From NCBI GenBank assembly GCA_037126765.1, contig JBBCBC010000007.1:28839667-28903666 (forward strand): a DNA stretch of 64,000 bases. The letters run 5' to 3'. The notes under the pieces were generated by a model. That model saw only the letters and a program-made list of their open reading frames with translations, searched no databases and was not told where the DNA came from. This DNA is from Stenogyne calaminthoides. Taxonomy: Eukaryota > Streptophyta > Magnoliopsida > Lamiales > Lamiaceae. A program made the position numbers and the translations under genes. This document shows positions 1 through 15,400 of this stretch, one piece after another; within the stretch, counting starts at the first letter, position 1, and the number at the start of each line of letters is the position of its first letter.

Positions 1-1079
1 TTCACCATCCAATGGCCAAAACCCCAATCGCCGTTTCCAGATCCTCCATCCGACATCGCTCATCCTTTTGATCAAAATTACAAAATGAACAAGCAAAATC
101 CTGCTATAGTGATCTAAGAAAAAAAATGCCTATACTACCCACTCATATTATCCGTTGGGAAAAATGATTACAATATCACACGAGGGTTGCGATAGAGAAA
201 AATATTATAATACTATCCGGTTGGGTAAGTTTTAGAGGGACTTTGCAAAGATTTGTGACACATGTAGAGGACTTCAAGATGTTTTTAGAAACATGGTTAT
301 AATAGGAAAATGGACACACGAGTCAAAAAAATATGGCCAAAACAGTTTTCACCATCCAATGGCGAAAACCCCAATCGCCGTTTCCAGATCCTCCATCCGA
401 CATCTCTCATGCTTTTGATCAAAATTACAAAAAGAACATGTAAAACCCTACTACAGTGATCTATGAAAAAAAAATGCCTATACTACCCACTCATATTATC
501 CGTTGGGAAAAACGATTACAATATCACACGAGGGTTGCGATAGAGAAAAATATTATAATACTATCCAAAATAATCAGTTTTAGAGGAACGACGAAGTTTT
601 GAGACATGTAGAGGACTTCAAGACGTTTCCGAAACATGGTTATAATAGGAAAATGGACACCCGAGTCAAAAGTTATGGCCAAAACAGTTTTCACCATCCA
701 ATGGCCAAAACCCCAATCGCCATTTACAGATCCTCCATCCGACATCGCTAATCCTTGCGATCAAAACTACAACAAGATAAAGCAAAACCCTATTACAGTG
801 AACTATGAAAAAAAAATGCCTATACTACCGACTCATATTATCTGTTGGGAAAAACTATTACAATATCACACGAGGGTTGCGATATAGAAATGTATTATAA
901 TACTATCCGGTGGGTCAGTTTTAGAGGGACGACGAAGCTATGGGACATGTAGACAACTTCAAGACGTTTTCGAAACATGGTTATAATAGGAAAACGGACA
1001 CCCGACTCAAAAGTTATGGCCAAAACAGTTTTCACCATCCAATGGCCAAAACCCCAATCGTCGTTTCCAGATCCTCCAT

Positions 1080-1600
1080 CCGACATCACTCATCCTTGCG
1101 ATCAAAACTACAACAAGAACAAGCAAAACCCTACTACAGTGATCTATTAAAAAAATAAATACTTATACTACCCACTCATATTATCCGTTAGGAAAAACTA
1201 TTAATATATCACACGAGGGTTGCGATAGATAAAAATATTATAATATTATCCAGTGGGTCAGTTTTAGAGGGACGACGAAGCTTTGAGACATGTAGAGGAC
1301 TTCAAGACGTTTCCGAAACATGGTTATAATAGGAAAACGGACACCCGAGTCAAAAGTTAAGGCCAAAACAGTTTTCACCATCCAATGGCCAAAACCCCAA
1401 TCGCCGTTTCCAGATCCTCCATCCGACATCGCTCATCCTTTTGATCAAAATTACAAAAAAGAACAAGCAAAACCCTACTACAGGATCTATGATAAATAAA
1501 TGCCTATACTACCCACTGATATTATCCGTTGGGAAAAACGATTACAATATCACACGAGGGTTGCGATAGAGAAAAATATTATAATACTATCTGGTGGGGT
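1080..1600 (+). repeat. Duplicated segment, copy 1 (partner 7560-8080)
   Basis: This segment shares a run of rare variants with 7560-8080 at an offset of 6480 bp, or 19 monomers. Both have AAATAAATACTTATAC after the A-run, a TTAGG change in the TTGGG site, ATTAATATATCAC for ATTACAATATCAC, GATAGATAAAAAT, and TTAAGGCC for TTATGGCC. Both then have CTACAGGATC followed by ATGATAAATAAATGCC and an ACTGATATT change. So many linked rare states point to a common origin by segmental duplication or conversion rather than independent mutation. Confidence 0.8.
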
Positions 1601-4600
1601 CAGTTTTAGAGGGACAATGAAGGAGACATGTAGAGGACTTCAAGACATTTACGAAACATGGTTATAATAGGAAAACGGACACCCGAGTCAAAAGTTATGG
1701 CCAAAAACAGTTTTCACCATCCAATGGCCAAAACCCCAATCGCCGCTTTCGGATCCCTCCATCCGACATCGCTCATCCTTTTGATCAAAATTACAAAAAG
1801 AACAAACAAAACCCTACTACAGTGATCTATGAAAAAAAAAATGCCTATACTACCCACTCATATTATCCGTTGGGAAAAACGATTACAATATCACACGAGG
1901 GTTGCGATAGAGAAAAATATTATAATACTATCCGGTGGGTAAGTTTTAGAGGGACGACAAAGCTGTGAGACATGTAGAGGACTTCAAGACGTTTCGAAAC
2001 ATGGTTATAATAGGAAACGGACACCCGAGTCAAAAGTTATGGCCAAAAATAGTTTTCACCATCCAATGGCCAAAACCCCAATCGCCGTTTCCAGATCCTC
2101 CATCCGACATCGCTCATCCTTTTGATCAAAATTACAACAAGAACAAGCAAAACCCTACTACAATGATCTATGAAAAAAAAATGCCTATACTACCCACTCA
2201 TATTATCCGTTGGGAAAAACTATTACAATATCACACGAGGGTTGCGATAGAGAAAAATATTATAATACTATCCAGTGGGTCAGTTTTAGAGGGACTTTGA
2301 AGCTTTGAGACATGTAGAGGACTTCAAGACGTTTCAAACATGGTTATAATAGGAAAACGGACACCCGAGTCAAAAAGTTATGGCTAAAACAATTTTCACC
2401 ATCCAATGGCCAAAACCCCAATCGCCGTTTCCAGATCCTCCATCCGACATCGCTCATCCTTTTGATCAAAATTACAAAAAAGAACAAGCAAAACCCTACT
2501 ACAGTGATCTATGAAAAAAAATGCCTATACTACCCACTCATATTATCCGTTGGGAAAAACTATTACAATATCACACGAGGGTTGCGATAGAGAAAAATAT
2601 TATAATACTATCTAGTGGGTCAGTTTTAGAGGGACTTTGAAGCTTTGAGACATGTAGAGGACTTCAAGACGTTTCCGAAACATGGTTATAATAGGAAAAT
2701 AGACACCCGAGTCAAAAGTTATGGCCAAAACATTTTTCACCATCCAATGGCCAAAACCCCAATCACCGTTTCCAGATCCTCCATCCGACATCGCTCATCC
2801 TTTTGATCAAAATTACAAAAAGAACAAGCAAAACCCTACTACAGTGATCTATGAAAAAAAAATGCCTATACTACCCACTCATATTATCCGTTGGGAAAAA
2901 CGATTACAATATCACACGAGGGTTGCGATAGAGAAAAATATTATAATACTATCCAAAGGGTCAGTTTTAGAGGGACAACGAAGCTGTGAGACATGTAGAG
3001 GACTTCAAGATGTTTTTGAAACATGGTTATAATAGGAAAACGGACACCCGAGTCAAAAGTTATGGCCAAAACAATTTTCACCATCCAATGGCCAAAACCC
3101 CAATCGCCGTTTCGGATCCTCCATCCGACATCGCCATCCTTTTGATCAAAATTACAAAAAGAACAAGCAAAACCCTACTACAAAGGATCTATGAAAAAAA
3201 AATGCCTATACTACCCACTCATATTATCCGTTGGGAAAAACGATTACAATATCACACGAGGGTTGCCATAGAGAAAAATATTATAATACTATCCGGTGGG
3301 TAAGTTTTAGAGGGACGGCGAAGCTTTGAGACATGTAGAGGACTTCAAGACGTTTTTGAAACTTGGTTATAATAGGAAAACAAACACTCGAAATAAAAAG
3401 TTATGGCCAAAAAAGGTTTTCACCATCCAATGGCCAAAAACCCCAATCGCCGTTTCCGATCCTCCATCCGACATCGCTCATCCTTTTGATCAAAAATTAC
3501 AAAAAGAACAAGCAAAACCCTACTATAGTGATCTATGAAAAAAAAATGCCTATACTACCCACTCATATTATCCGTTGGGAAAAACGATTACAATATCACA
3601 CGAGGGTTGCGATAGAGAAAATATTATAATACTATCCGGTGGGTCAGTTTTTAGAGGGACTCGGAAGTTGTGAGACATGTAGAGGACTTCAAGACATTTT
3701 CCAAACATGGTTATAATAGGAAAACGGACACTCGAGTCAAAAGTTATGGCCAAAACAATTTTCACCATCCAATGGCCAAAACCCCAATCGCCGTTTCCAG
3801 ATCCTCCATCCGACATCGCTCATCCTTTTGATCAAAATTAAAAAAATTACAAGCAAAACCCTACTACAGTGATCTATGAAAAAAAAATGCCTATACTACC
3901 CACTCATATTATCCGTTGGGAAAAACGATTACAATATCACACGAGGGTTGTGATAGAGAAAAATATTATAATACTATCCGGTGGGTAAGGATTAGAGGGA
4001 CGACAAAGCTTTGAGACATGTAGAGGACTTCAAGACGTTTCCGAAACATGGTTATAATAGGAAAACGGACACCGAGTCAAAAGTTATGGCCAAAAACAAT
4101 TTTCACCATCCAATGGCCAAAACCCCAATCGCCGTTTCCAGATCCTCCATCCGACATCGCTCATCCTTTTGATCAAAATTACAAAAAGAACAAGCAAAAC
4201 CCTACTACAGTGATCTATGAAAAAAAAAATGCCTATACTACCCACTCATATTATCCGTTGGGAAAAACGATTACAATATCACACGAGGGTTGCGATAGAG
4301 AAAAATATTATAATACTATCCGGTGGGTCAGTTTTAGAGGGACGGCGAAGCTGTGAGACATGTAGAGGACTTCAAGACATTTTCGAAACATGGTTATAAT
4401 AGGAAAACGACACACCCAAGTCAAAAGTTATGGCCAAAACAGTTTTCACCATCCAATGGCCAAAACCCCAATCGCCGTTTCCAGATCCTCCATCCGACAT
4501 CGCTCATCCTTTTGATCAAAATTACAAAAAAGAACAAGCAAAACCCTACTACAGTGATCTATGAAAAAAAAATGTCTATACTACCCACTCATATTATCCG

Positions 4601-4732
4601 TTGGGAAAAACGATTACAATATCACACGAGGGTTGCGATAGAGAAAAATATTATAATACTATCCGGTGGGTAAGTTTTAGAGGGATGGCGAAGCTGTGAG
4701 ACATGTAGAGGACTTCAAGACGTTTCCGAAAC

Positions 4733-5072
4733 ATGGTTATAATAGGAAAATGGACACCCGAGTCAAAAGTTATGGCCAAAACAATTTTCACCATCCAATG
4801 GCCAAAACCCCAATCACCGTTTCCAGATCCTCCATCCGACATCGCTCATCCTTACGATCAAAACAACAACAAGAACAAGCAAAAGCCTATTACAATGATC
4901 TATAAAAAAAAATGCCTATACTACTCACTCATATTATAAGTTGGGAAAAACTATTACAATATCACACGACGGTTGCGATAGAGATATATATTATAATACT
5001 ATCCAGTGGGTCAGTTTTAGAGGGACGACGAAGCTTTGAGACATGTAGAGGACTTCAAGACATTTTAGAAAC
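4733..5072 (+). repeat. Q-subtype monomer
   Basis: The Q subtype is recognised by CCTTACGATC followed by AAACAACAACAAGAACAAG, AAAGCCTATTACAATG, ATCTATAAAAAAAAATG, ACTACTCACTCATATTATAAG, and CACGACGGTTGCG in place of CACGAGGGTTGCG. All are present here between about 4850 and 4985. The same chain recurs at 20415, 23479 and 24841, and in part at 8824 and 27243. As at most other Q sites, the next monomer is a D subtype starting with ATGGATATAATAGG (5073). Confidence 0.85.
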
Positions 5073-7559
5073 ATGGATATAATAGGAAAACGGACACCCG
5101 AGTCAAAAGTTATGGCCAAAACAATTTTCACCATCCAATGGCCAAAACCCCAATCGCCGTTTCCAGATCCTCCATCCGACATCGCTCATCCTTTTGATCA
5201 AAATTACAAAAAGAACAAGCAAAACCCTGCAACAGTGATCCAAAAAAAATGCCTATACTACACACTCATATTATCCGTTGGGAAAAACGATTACAATATC
5301 CCACGAGGGTTACGATAGAGAAAAATATTATAATACTATCCGGTGGGTCAGTTTTAGAGGGACGACGAAGCTTTGAGACATGTAGAGGACTTCAAGACAT
5401 TTTCAAAACATGGTAATAATAGGAAAACGGACACTCGAGTCAAAAGTTATGGCCAAAACAGTTTTCAACCATCCAATGGCCAAAAACCCAATCGCCATTT
5501 CCAGATCCTCCATCCGACATCGCCATCCTTTTTGATCAAAATTACAAAAAAGAACAAGCAAAACCCTACTACAAAGGATCTATGAAAAAAAATGCCTATA
5601 CTACCCACTCATATTATCCGTTGGGAAAAACGATTACAATATCACACGAGGGGATTGTGATAGAGAAAATATTATAATACTATCCGGTGGGTAAGTTTTA
5701 GAGGATGGCGAAGTTATGAGACATGTAGAGGACTTCAAGACGTTTTAAAAACATGGTTATAATAGGAAAATGGACACCGAAATCAAAAAGTTATGGCCAA
5801 AACAATTTTCACCATCCAATGGCCAAAACCCCAATCGCCGTTTCGGATCCTCCATCCGACATCGCTCATCCTTGTGATCAAAATTACAACAAGAACAAGC
5901 AAAACCCTACTACAATGATCTATGAAAAAAAAAATGCCTATACTACCCACTCATATTATCCGTTGGGAAAAACTATTACAATATCACACGAGGGTTGCGA
6001 TAGAGAAAATATTATAATACTATCCGGTGGGTCAGTTTTAGAGGGACGGCGAAGCTTTGAGACATGTAGAGGACTTCAAGACGTTTCCGAAACATGGTTA
6101 TAATAGGAAAACGGACACCCGAGTCAAAAGTTATGGCCAAAACAGTTTTCACCATCCAATGGCCAAAAACCCCAATCGCCGTTTCCAGATCCTCCATCCC
6201 ACATCGCCATCCTTTTGATCAAAATTACAAAAAGAACAAGCAAAACCCTACTACAATGGATCTATGAAAAAAATGCCTATACTACCCACTCATATTATCC
6301 TTTGGGGAAAAACTATTACAATATCACACGAGGGTTGCGATAGAGAAAAATATTATAATACTATCCGGTGGGTCAGTTTTAGAGGGACGACAAAGTTTTG
6401 AGACATGTAGAGGACTTCAAGACGTTTTTGAAACATGGTTATAATAGGAAAACAGACACCCGAGTCAAAAGTTATGGCAAAAACAGTTTTCACCATCCAA
6501 TGGCCAAAACCCCAATCGCATTTCCAGATCCTCCATCCGACATCGCTCATCCTTTTGATCAAAATTACAAAAAGAACAAGCAAAAACCCTACTACAATGA
6601 TCTATGAAAAAAAAATGCCTATACTACCCACTCATATTATCCGTTGGGAAAAACTATTACAATATCACACGAGGGTTGCGATAGAGAAAAATATTATAAT
6701 ATTATCCGGTGGGTCAGTTTTAGAGGGACGACGAAGATTTGAGACATGTAGAGGACTTCAAGACGTTTTTGAAACATGGTTATAATAGGAAAATGGACAC
6801 CCGAGTCAAAAGTTATGGCCAAAACAGTTTTCCCCATCCAATGGCCAAAACCCCAATCGCCGTTTCCAGATCCTCCATCCGACATCGCTCATCCTTTTAA
6901 TCAAAATTACAAAAAGAACAAGCAAAACCCTACTACAGTGATCTATGAAAAAAAATGCCTATACTACCCACTCATATTATCCGTTGGGAAAAACGATTAC
7001 AATATCACACGAGGGTTGCGATAGAAAAAATATTATAATACTATCCGGTGGGTAAGTTTTAGAGGGACGGCGAAGCTGTGAGACATGTAGAGGACTTCAA
7101 GACATTTTCGAAACATGGTTATAATAGGAAAACGGACACCCGAGTCAAAAGTTATGGCCAAAACAATTTTCACCATCCAATGGCCAAAACCCCAATCGCC
7201 GTTTCCAGATCCTCCATCCGACATCGCTCATCCTTTTGATCAAAATTACAACAAGAACAAGCAAAACCCTACTACAGTGATCTATGAAAAAAAAATGCCT
7301 ATACTACCCACTCATATTATCCGTTGGGAAAAAACGATTACAATATCACACGAGGGTTGCGATAGAGAAAAATATTATAATACTATCCGGTGGGTCAGTT
7401 TTAGAGGGACGACGAAGTTGTGAGACATGTAGAGGACTTCAAGACGTTTTAAAACATGGTTATAATAGGAAAACGGACACCCGAGTCAAAAGTTATGGCC
7501 AAAACAGTTTTCACCATCCAATGGCCAAAACCCCAATCGCCGTTTCCAGATCCTCCATC

Positions 7560-8080
7560 CAACATCACTCATCCTTACGATCAAAACTACAACAAGAACA
7601 AGCAAAACCCTACTACAGTGATCTATGAAAAAAATAAATACTTATACTACCCACTCATATTATCCATTAGGAAAAAACTATTAATATATCACACGAGGGT
7701 TACGATAGATAAAAATGTTATAATATTATCCAGTGGGTCAGTTTTAGAGGGACGACGAAGCTTTGAGACATGTAGAGGACTTCAAGACGTTTCAGAAACA
7801 TGGTTATAATAGGAAAACGGACACCCGAGTCAAAAGTTAAGGCCAAAAACAAACCACCATCCAATGGCCGAAACCCCAATCGCCGTTTCCAGATCCTCCA
7901 TCCGACATCGCTCATCCTTTTGATCAAAATTACAAAAAAGAACAAGCAAAACCCTACTACAGGATCTATGATAAATAAATGCCTATACTATCCACTGATA
8001 TTATCCGTTGGGAAAAACGATTAAAATATCACACGAGGGTTGCGATAGAGAAAAATATTATAAAACTATCCGGTGGGTCA
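7560..8080 (+). repeat. Duplicated segment, copy 2 (partner 1080-1600)
   Basis: This is the second copy of the 19-monomer-offset duplication. It differs from its partner by a few private changes, such as ATCCATTAGG, GGTTACGATAG and AAAAATGTTATAATATT. It also has an altered AAAACAAACCACCATCC where the partner reads AAAACAGTTTTCACCATCC. The rest of the diagnostic variant chain is preserved in order. Confidence 0.8.
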
Positions 8081-8949
8081 ATTTTAGAGGGAACGGCGAA
8101 GTTGTGAGACATGTAGAGGACTTCAAGACATTTCTGAAACATGGTTATAATAGGAAAACGGACACCCGAGTCAAAAGTTATGGCCAAAACAGTTTTCACC
8201 ATCCAATGGCCAAAACCCCAATCGCCGTTTCCAGATCCTCCATCCGACATCGCTCATCCTTTTGATCAAAATTACAAAAAGAAAAAGCAAAACCCTACTA
8301 TAAGGGATCTATGAAAAAAAAATGTCTATACTACCCACTCATATTATCCGTTGGGAAAAACGATTACAATATCACACGAGGGTTGTGATAGAGAAAAATA
8401 TTATAATACTATCCGGTGGGTAAGTTTTAGAGGACGACGAAGCTGTGAGACATGTAGAGGACTTCAAGACGTTTCCAAAACATGGTTATAATAGGAAAAC
8501 GGACACCGAGTCAAAAGTTATGGCAAAAAAACAGTTTCACCATCCAATGGCCAAAACCCCAATCGCCGCTTCCCATCCTCCATCCGACATCGCTCATCCT
8601 TTTGATCAAAATTACAAAAAGAACAAGCAAAACCCTACTACAAAGGATCTATGAAAAAAAAAATACTATACTACCCACTCATATTATCCGTTGGGAAAAA
8701 CAATTACAATATCACACGAGGGTTGCGATAGAAAAAATATTATAATACTATTTGGTGGGTCAGTTTTAGAGGGACGGCGAGCCAGTGAGACATGTAGAGG
8801 ACTTCAAGACGTTTCCGAAACATGGTTATAATAGGAAAACGGATACCCGAGTCAAAAGTTATGGCCAAAACAATTTTCACCATCCAATGGCCAAAACCCC
8901 AAATCACCCTTTCCCAGATCCTCCATCCGACATCGCTCATCCTTTTGAT

Positions 8950-9450
8950 CAAAATTACAACAAGAACAAGCAAAAGCCTATTACAATGATCTATAAAAAA
9001 AAATGCCTATACTACTCACTCATATTATAAGTTGGGAAAAACTATTACAATATCACACGACGGTTGCGATAGAGATAAATATTATAATATTATCTAGTGG
9101 GTCAGTTTTAGAGGGACGACGAAGCTTTGAGACATGTAGAGGACTTCAAAACTTTTTAGAAACATGGATATAATAGGAAAAGGGACACCCGAGTCAAAAG
9201 TTATGGCCAAAACAGTTTTCACCATCCAATGGCCAAAACCCCAATCGCCGTTTCCAGATCCTCCATCCGACATCGCTCATCCTTTTGATCAAAATTACAA
9301 AAAGAACAAGCAAAACCCTACTACAGTGATCTATGAAAAAAAAATGCCTATACTACACACTCATATTATCCGTTGGGAAAAACGATTACAATATCACACG
9401 AGGGTTGCGATAGAGAAAAATATTATAATACTATCCGGTGGGTAAGTTTT
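8950..9450 (+). repeat. Q/D junction segment matching 20540-21040
   Basis: The end of a Q-type monomer is followed by a D-type monomer starting with ATGGATATAATAGG at 9164. It shares with 20540-21040 (offset 11591 bp, 34 monomers) the rare run GGACTTCAAAACTTTTTAG, AAAAGGGACACCCGAGTC, GATAGATAAATATTATAATATTATCTAG-type changes (GAGATAAAT, ATTATCTAGTGGG) and a downstream CTACACACTC. The 5' part of the Q monomer at 8824 differs (CCAAATCACCCTTTCCC), so the duplicated segment begins inside that monomer. Confidence 0.8.
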
Positions 9451-12400
9451 AAAGGGACGACGAAGCTGTGAGACATGTAGAGGACTTCAAGAAGTTTTCA
9501 AACATGGTTATAATAGGAAATGGACACACGAATCAAAAGTTATGGCCAAAACAGTTTCACCATCCAATGGCCAAAACCCCAATCGCCGCTTTCGGATCCT
9601 CCATCCGACATCGCTCATCCTTTTTGATCAAAATTACAAAAAGAACATGCAAAACCCTACTACAAAGATCTATGAAAAAAAAATGCCTATACTACACACT
9701 CATATTATCCGCTGGGAAAAAAAATTACAATATCACACGAGGGTTGCGATAGAGAAAAATATTATAATACTATCCGTGGGTAAGTTTTAAAGGGACGACG
9801 AAGTTGTGACACATGTAGAGGACTTCAAGAAGTTTTCAAACATGGTTATAATAGGAAAAACAAACACCGAGTCAAAAGTTATGGCCAAAACAGTTTTCAC
9901 CATCCAATGGCCAAAACCCCAATCGCCGTTTCCAGATCCTCCATCCGACATCGCTCATCCTCTTGATCAAAATTACAAAAAGAACAAGCAAAACCCTACT
10001 ACAGTGATCTATGAAAAAAATGCCTATACTACCCACTCATATTATCCGTTGGGAAAAATGATTACAATATCACACGAGGGTTGCGATAGAGAAAAATATT
10101 ATAATACTATCCGGTGGGTCAGTTTTAGAGGGACGGCAAAGTTGTGAGACATGTAGAGGACTTCAAGACATTTAAAAACATGGTTATAATAGGAAAACTG
10201 GACACCCGAGTCAAAAGTTAAGGCCAAAACAGTTTTCACCATCCAATGGCCAAAACCCCAATCGCCGTTTCCAGATCCTCCATCCGACATCGCTCATCCT
10301 TTTGATCAAAATTACAAAAAGAACAAGCAAAACCCTACTACAGTGATCTATGAAAAAAAAATGTCTATACTACCCACTCATATTATCCGTTGGGAAAAAC
10401 GATTACAATATCACACGAGGGTTGTGATAGAGAAAAATATTATAATACTATCCGGTGGGTAAGTTTTAGATGGATGGCGAAGCGGTGAGACATGTAGAGG
10501 ACTTCAAGACGTTTCAGAAACATGGTTATAATAGGAAAATGGATACCCGAATCAAAAGTTATGTCCAAAAAACGTTTTCACCATCCAATGGCCAAAACCC
10601 CAATCGCCGTTTCCAGATCCTCCATCCGACATCGCTCATCCTTGCGATCAAAACAACAACAAGAACAAGCAAAACCCTACTACAATGATCTATAAAAAAA
10701 ATGCCTATACTACCCACTCATATTATCCGTTGGGAAAAACTATTACAATATCACACGAGGGTTGCGATAGAGAAAAATATTATAATACTATCCGGTGGGT
10801 AAGTTTTAGAGGGACGACGAAGCTTTGAGACATGTAGAGGACTTCAAGACATTTTTGAAACATGGTTATAATAGGAAAACGGACACCCAAGTCAAAAGTT
10901 ATGGCCAAAACAGTTTTCACCATCCAATGGCCAAAACCCCAATCGCCGTTTTCGGATCCTCCATCCGACATCGCCATCCTTTTGATCAAAATTACAACAA
11001 GAACAAGCAAAACCCTACTATAGTGATCTATGAAAAAAAAATGCCTATACTACCCACTCATATTATCCGTTGGGAAAAACGATTACAATATCACACGAGG
11101 GTTGCGATAGAGAAAAATATTATAATACTATCCGGTGGGTCAGTTTTAGAGGGACGGCAAAGTTATGAGACATGTAGAGGACTTCAAGACGTTTCCGAAA
11201 CATGGTTATAATAGGAAAATAGACACCGAATCAAAAGTTATGGCCAAAAAACAGTTTTCAACCATCCAATGGCCAAAACCCCAATCGCCGTTTCCAGATC
11301 CTCCATCCGACATCGCCATCCTTGCGATCAAAATTACAAAAAGAACAAGCAAAACCCTACTACAATGATCTATGAAAAAAAAATGCCTATACTACCCACT
11401 CATATTATCCGTTGGGAAAAACGATTACAATATCACACGAGGGTTGTGATAGAGAAAAATATTATAATACTATCCGGTGGGTAAGTTTTAGATGGATGGC
11501 GAAGCTGTGAGACATTTAGAGGACTTCAAGACGTTTCCGAAACATGGTTATAATAGGAAAACGGACACCCGAGTCAAAAGTTATGGCCAAAACAGTTTTC
11601 ACCATCCAATGGCCAAAACCCCAATCGCCATTTCCGATCCTCCATCCGACATCGCCATCCTTTTGATCAAAATTACAAAAAGAACAAGCAAAACCTACTA
11701 CAATGATCTATGAAAAAAAAATGCCTATATTACCCACTCATATTATCCGTTGGGAAAAAACTATTACAATATCACACGAGGGTTGCAATATAGAGAAAAT
11801 ATTATAATATTATCCGTGGGGTAAGTTTTAGAGGGACGGCGAAAGCTTTTAGACATGTAGAGGACTTCAAGACATTTCTGAAACATGGTTATAATAGGAA
11901 AAGGGACACCCGAGTCAAAAGTTATGGCCAAAAACAGGTTTTCACCATCCAATGGCCAAAACCCCAATCGCCGTTTCCAGATCCTCCATCCGACATCGCT
12001 CATCCTTTTTGATCAAAATTACAAAAAGAACAAGCAAAACCCTACTATAAAGATCTATGAAAAAAAAATGCCTATACTACACCACTCATATTATCCGTTG
12101 GGAAAAACGATTACAATATCACACGAGGGTTGCGATAGAAAAAAATATTATAATACTATCCGGTTGGGTAAGTTTTAAAGGGACGGCGGTTGCTGTGACA
12201 CATGTAGAGGACTTCAAGAACGTTTCAAACATGGTTATAATAGGAAAACGGACACCGAGTCAAAAGTTATGGCCAAAAACAGCTTCACCCATCCAATGGC
12301 CAAAAACCCCAATTCGCCGCTTTCCGCATCCTCCATCCGACATCGCTCATCCTTTTGATCAAAATTACAAAAAGAACAAGCAAAACCCTACTACAATGAT

Positions 12401-15400
12401 CTATGAAAAAAAAATGCCTATACTACCCACTCATATTATCCGTTGGGAAAAACGATTACAATATCACACGAGGGTTGCGATAGAGAAAAAAATATTATAA
12501 TACTATCCGGTGGGTAAGTTTTAGAGGGACGACGAAGTCATGAGACATGTAGAGGACTTCAAGACATTTCCAAAAACATGGTTATAATAGGAAAACGGAC
12601 ACCCGAGTCAAAAGTTATGGCCAAAACAGTTTCCACATCCAATGGCCAAAACCCCAATCGCCGTTTCCAGATCCTCCATCCGACATCGCTCATCCTTTTG
12701 ATCAAAATTACAAAAAGAACAAGCAAAACCCTACTACAGGATCTATGAAAAAAAATGCCTATACTACCCACTCATATTATCCGTTGGGAAAAACGATTAC
12801 AATATCACACGAGGGTTGCGATAGAGAAAAATATTATAATACTATCCGGTGGGTCAATTTTTAGAGGGACGGCGAAGATGTGAGACATGTAGAGGACTTC
12901 AAGACATTTTTTCAAACATGGTTATAATAGGAAAACGGACACCCGAGTCAAAAGTTATGGCCAAAACAAGTTTTCACCATCCAATGGCCAAAACCCCAAT
13001 CGCCGTTTCCGGATCCTCCATCCGACATCGCCATCCTTTTGATCAAAATTACAAAAAGAACAAGCAAAACCCTACTACAGGATCTATGAAAAAAATGCCT
13101 ATACTATCCACTCATATTATCCGTTTGGAAAAAACGATTAAAATATCACACGAGGGTTGCGATAGAGAAAAATATTATAATACTATCCGGTGGGTCAGTT
13201 TTAGAGGGACGACAGAAGTTGTGAGACATGTAGAGGACTTCAAGACGTTTCCGAAACATGGTTATAATAGGAAAACGGACACCCGAGTCAAAAGTTATGG
13301 CCAAAACAGTTTTCACCATCCAATGGCCAAAACCCCAATCGCCGTTTCCAGATCCTCCATCCGACATCGCTCATCCTTTTGATCAAAATTACAAAAAGAA
13401 CAAGCAAAACCCTACTACAAAGGATCTATGAAAAAAAAATACTATACTACCCACTCATATTATCCATTAGGGAAAAACTATTACAATATCACACGAGGGT
13501 TGACGATATATAAAAAATATTATAATACTATCCAAATGGGTAAGTTTTTAGAGGGACGACGAAGCTTTGAGACATGTAGAGGACTTCAAGACGTTTCCGA
13601 AACATGGTTATAATAGGAAAAACGGACACCGAGTCAAAAGTTATGGCCAAAACAGTTTTCACCATCCAATGGCCAAAACCCCAATCGCCGTTTCCAGATC
13701 CTCCATCCGACATCGCTCATCCTTTTGATCAAAATTACAAAAAGAACAAGCAAAACCCTACTACAGTGATCTATGAAAAAAAAATGCCTATACTATCCAC
13801 TCATATTATCCGTTTGGGAAAAACGATTACAATATCACACGAGGGTTGTGATAGAGAAAAATATTATAATACTATCCGTGGGTCAATTTTAGAGGGACGG
13901 CGAAGTTGTGAGACATGTAGAGGACTTCAAGACATTTCCGAAACATGGTTATAATAGGAAAACGGACACTCGAGTCAAAAGTTATGGCCAAAACAATTTT
14001 CACCATCCAATGGCCAAAACCCCAATCGCCGTTTCCAGATCCTCCATCCGACATCGCCATCTTTTGATCAAAATTACAAAAAGAACAAGCAAAACCCTAC
14101 TACAATGATCTATGAAAAAAAAAATGTCTATACTACCCACTTATATTATCCGTTGGGAAAAACGATTACAATATCACACGAGGGTTGCGATAGAGAAAAA
14201 TATTATAATACTATCCGGTGGGTAAGTTTTAGAGGGACGACGAAGCTTTGAGACATGTAGAGGACTTCAAGACGTTTTCAAAACATGGTTATAATAGGAA
14301 AACGGACACCCGAGTCAAAAGTTATGGCCAAAAATAGTTTTCACCATCCAATGGCCAAAACCCCAATCGCCGTTTCCAGATCCTCCATCCGACATCGCTC
14401 ATCCTTTTGATCAAAATTACAAAAAGAACAAGCAAAACCCTACTACAGTGATCTATGAAAAAAAATGCCTATACTACCCACTCATATTATCCGTTGGGAA
14501 AAACGATTACAATATCACACGAGGGTTGCGATAGAGAAAAAAATATTATAATACTATCCGGTGGGTAAGTTTTAGAGGGATGGCGAAGCTGTGAGACATG
14601 TAGAGGACTTCAAGATGTTTCAGAAACATGGTTATAATAGGAAAACGGACACCGAATCAAAAGTTATGGCCAAAACAAGCTTCACCATCCAATGGCCAAA
14701 ACCCCAATAGCCGTTTACAGATCCTCCATCCGACATCGCTCATCCTTGAGATCAAAATTACAACAAGAAAAGGGAAAACCCTACTACAATGATCTATGAA
14801 AAAAAATGCCTATACTCCCCACTCATATTATCCGTTCGGAAAAAACTATTACAATATCACACGAGGGTTGCGATAGAGAAAAATATTATAATACTATCTG
14901 GTGGGTAAGTTTTAGAGGGACGACGAAGCTGTGAGACATGTAGAGGACTTCAAGACGTTTTCGAAACATGGTTATAATAGGAAAACGGACACCCGAGTCA
15001 AAAGTTATGGCCAAAACAGTTTTCACCATCCAATGGCCAAAACCCCAATCACCGCTTTCCGGATCCTCCATCCGACATCGCTCATCCTTTTGATCAAAAT
15101 TACAAAAAGAACAAGCAAAACCCTACTACATGAGGATCTATGAAAAAAAAATGCCTATACTACCCACTCATATTATCCGTTGGGAAAAAACGATTACAAT
15201 ATCACACGAGGGTTGCGATAGAGAAAATATTATAATACTATCCGGTGGGTCAGTTTTAGAGGGACGACGGAGCTGTGAGACATGTAGAGGACTTCAAGAC
15301 ATTTCCAAACATGGTTATAATAGGAAAACGGACACCCGAGTCAAAAGTTATGGCCAAAACAGTTTTCACCATCCAATGGCCAAAACCCCAATCGCCGTTT

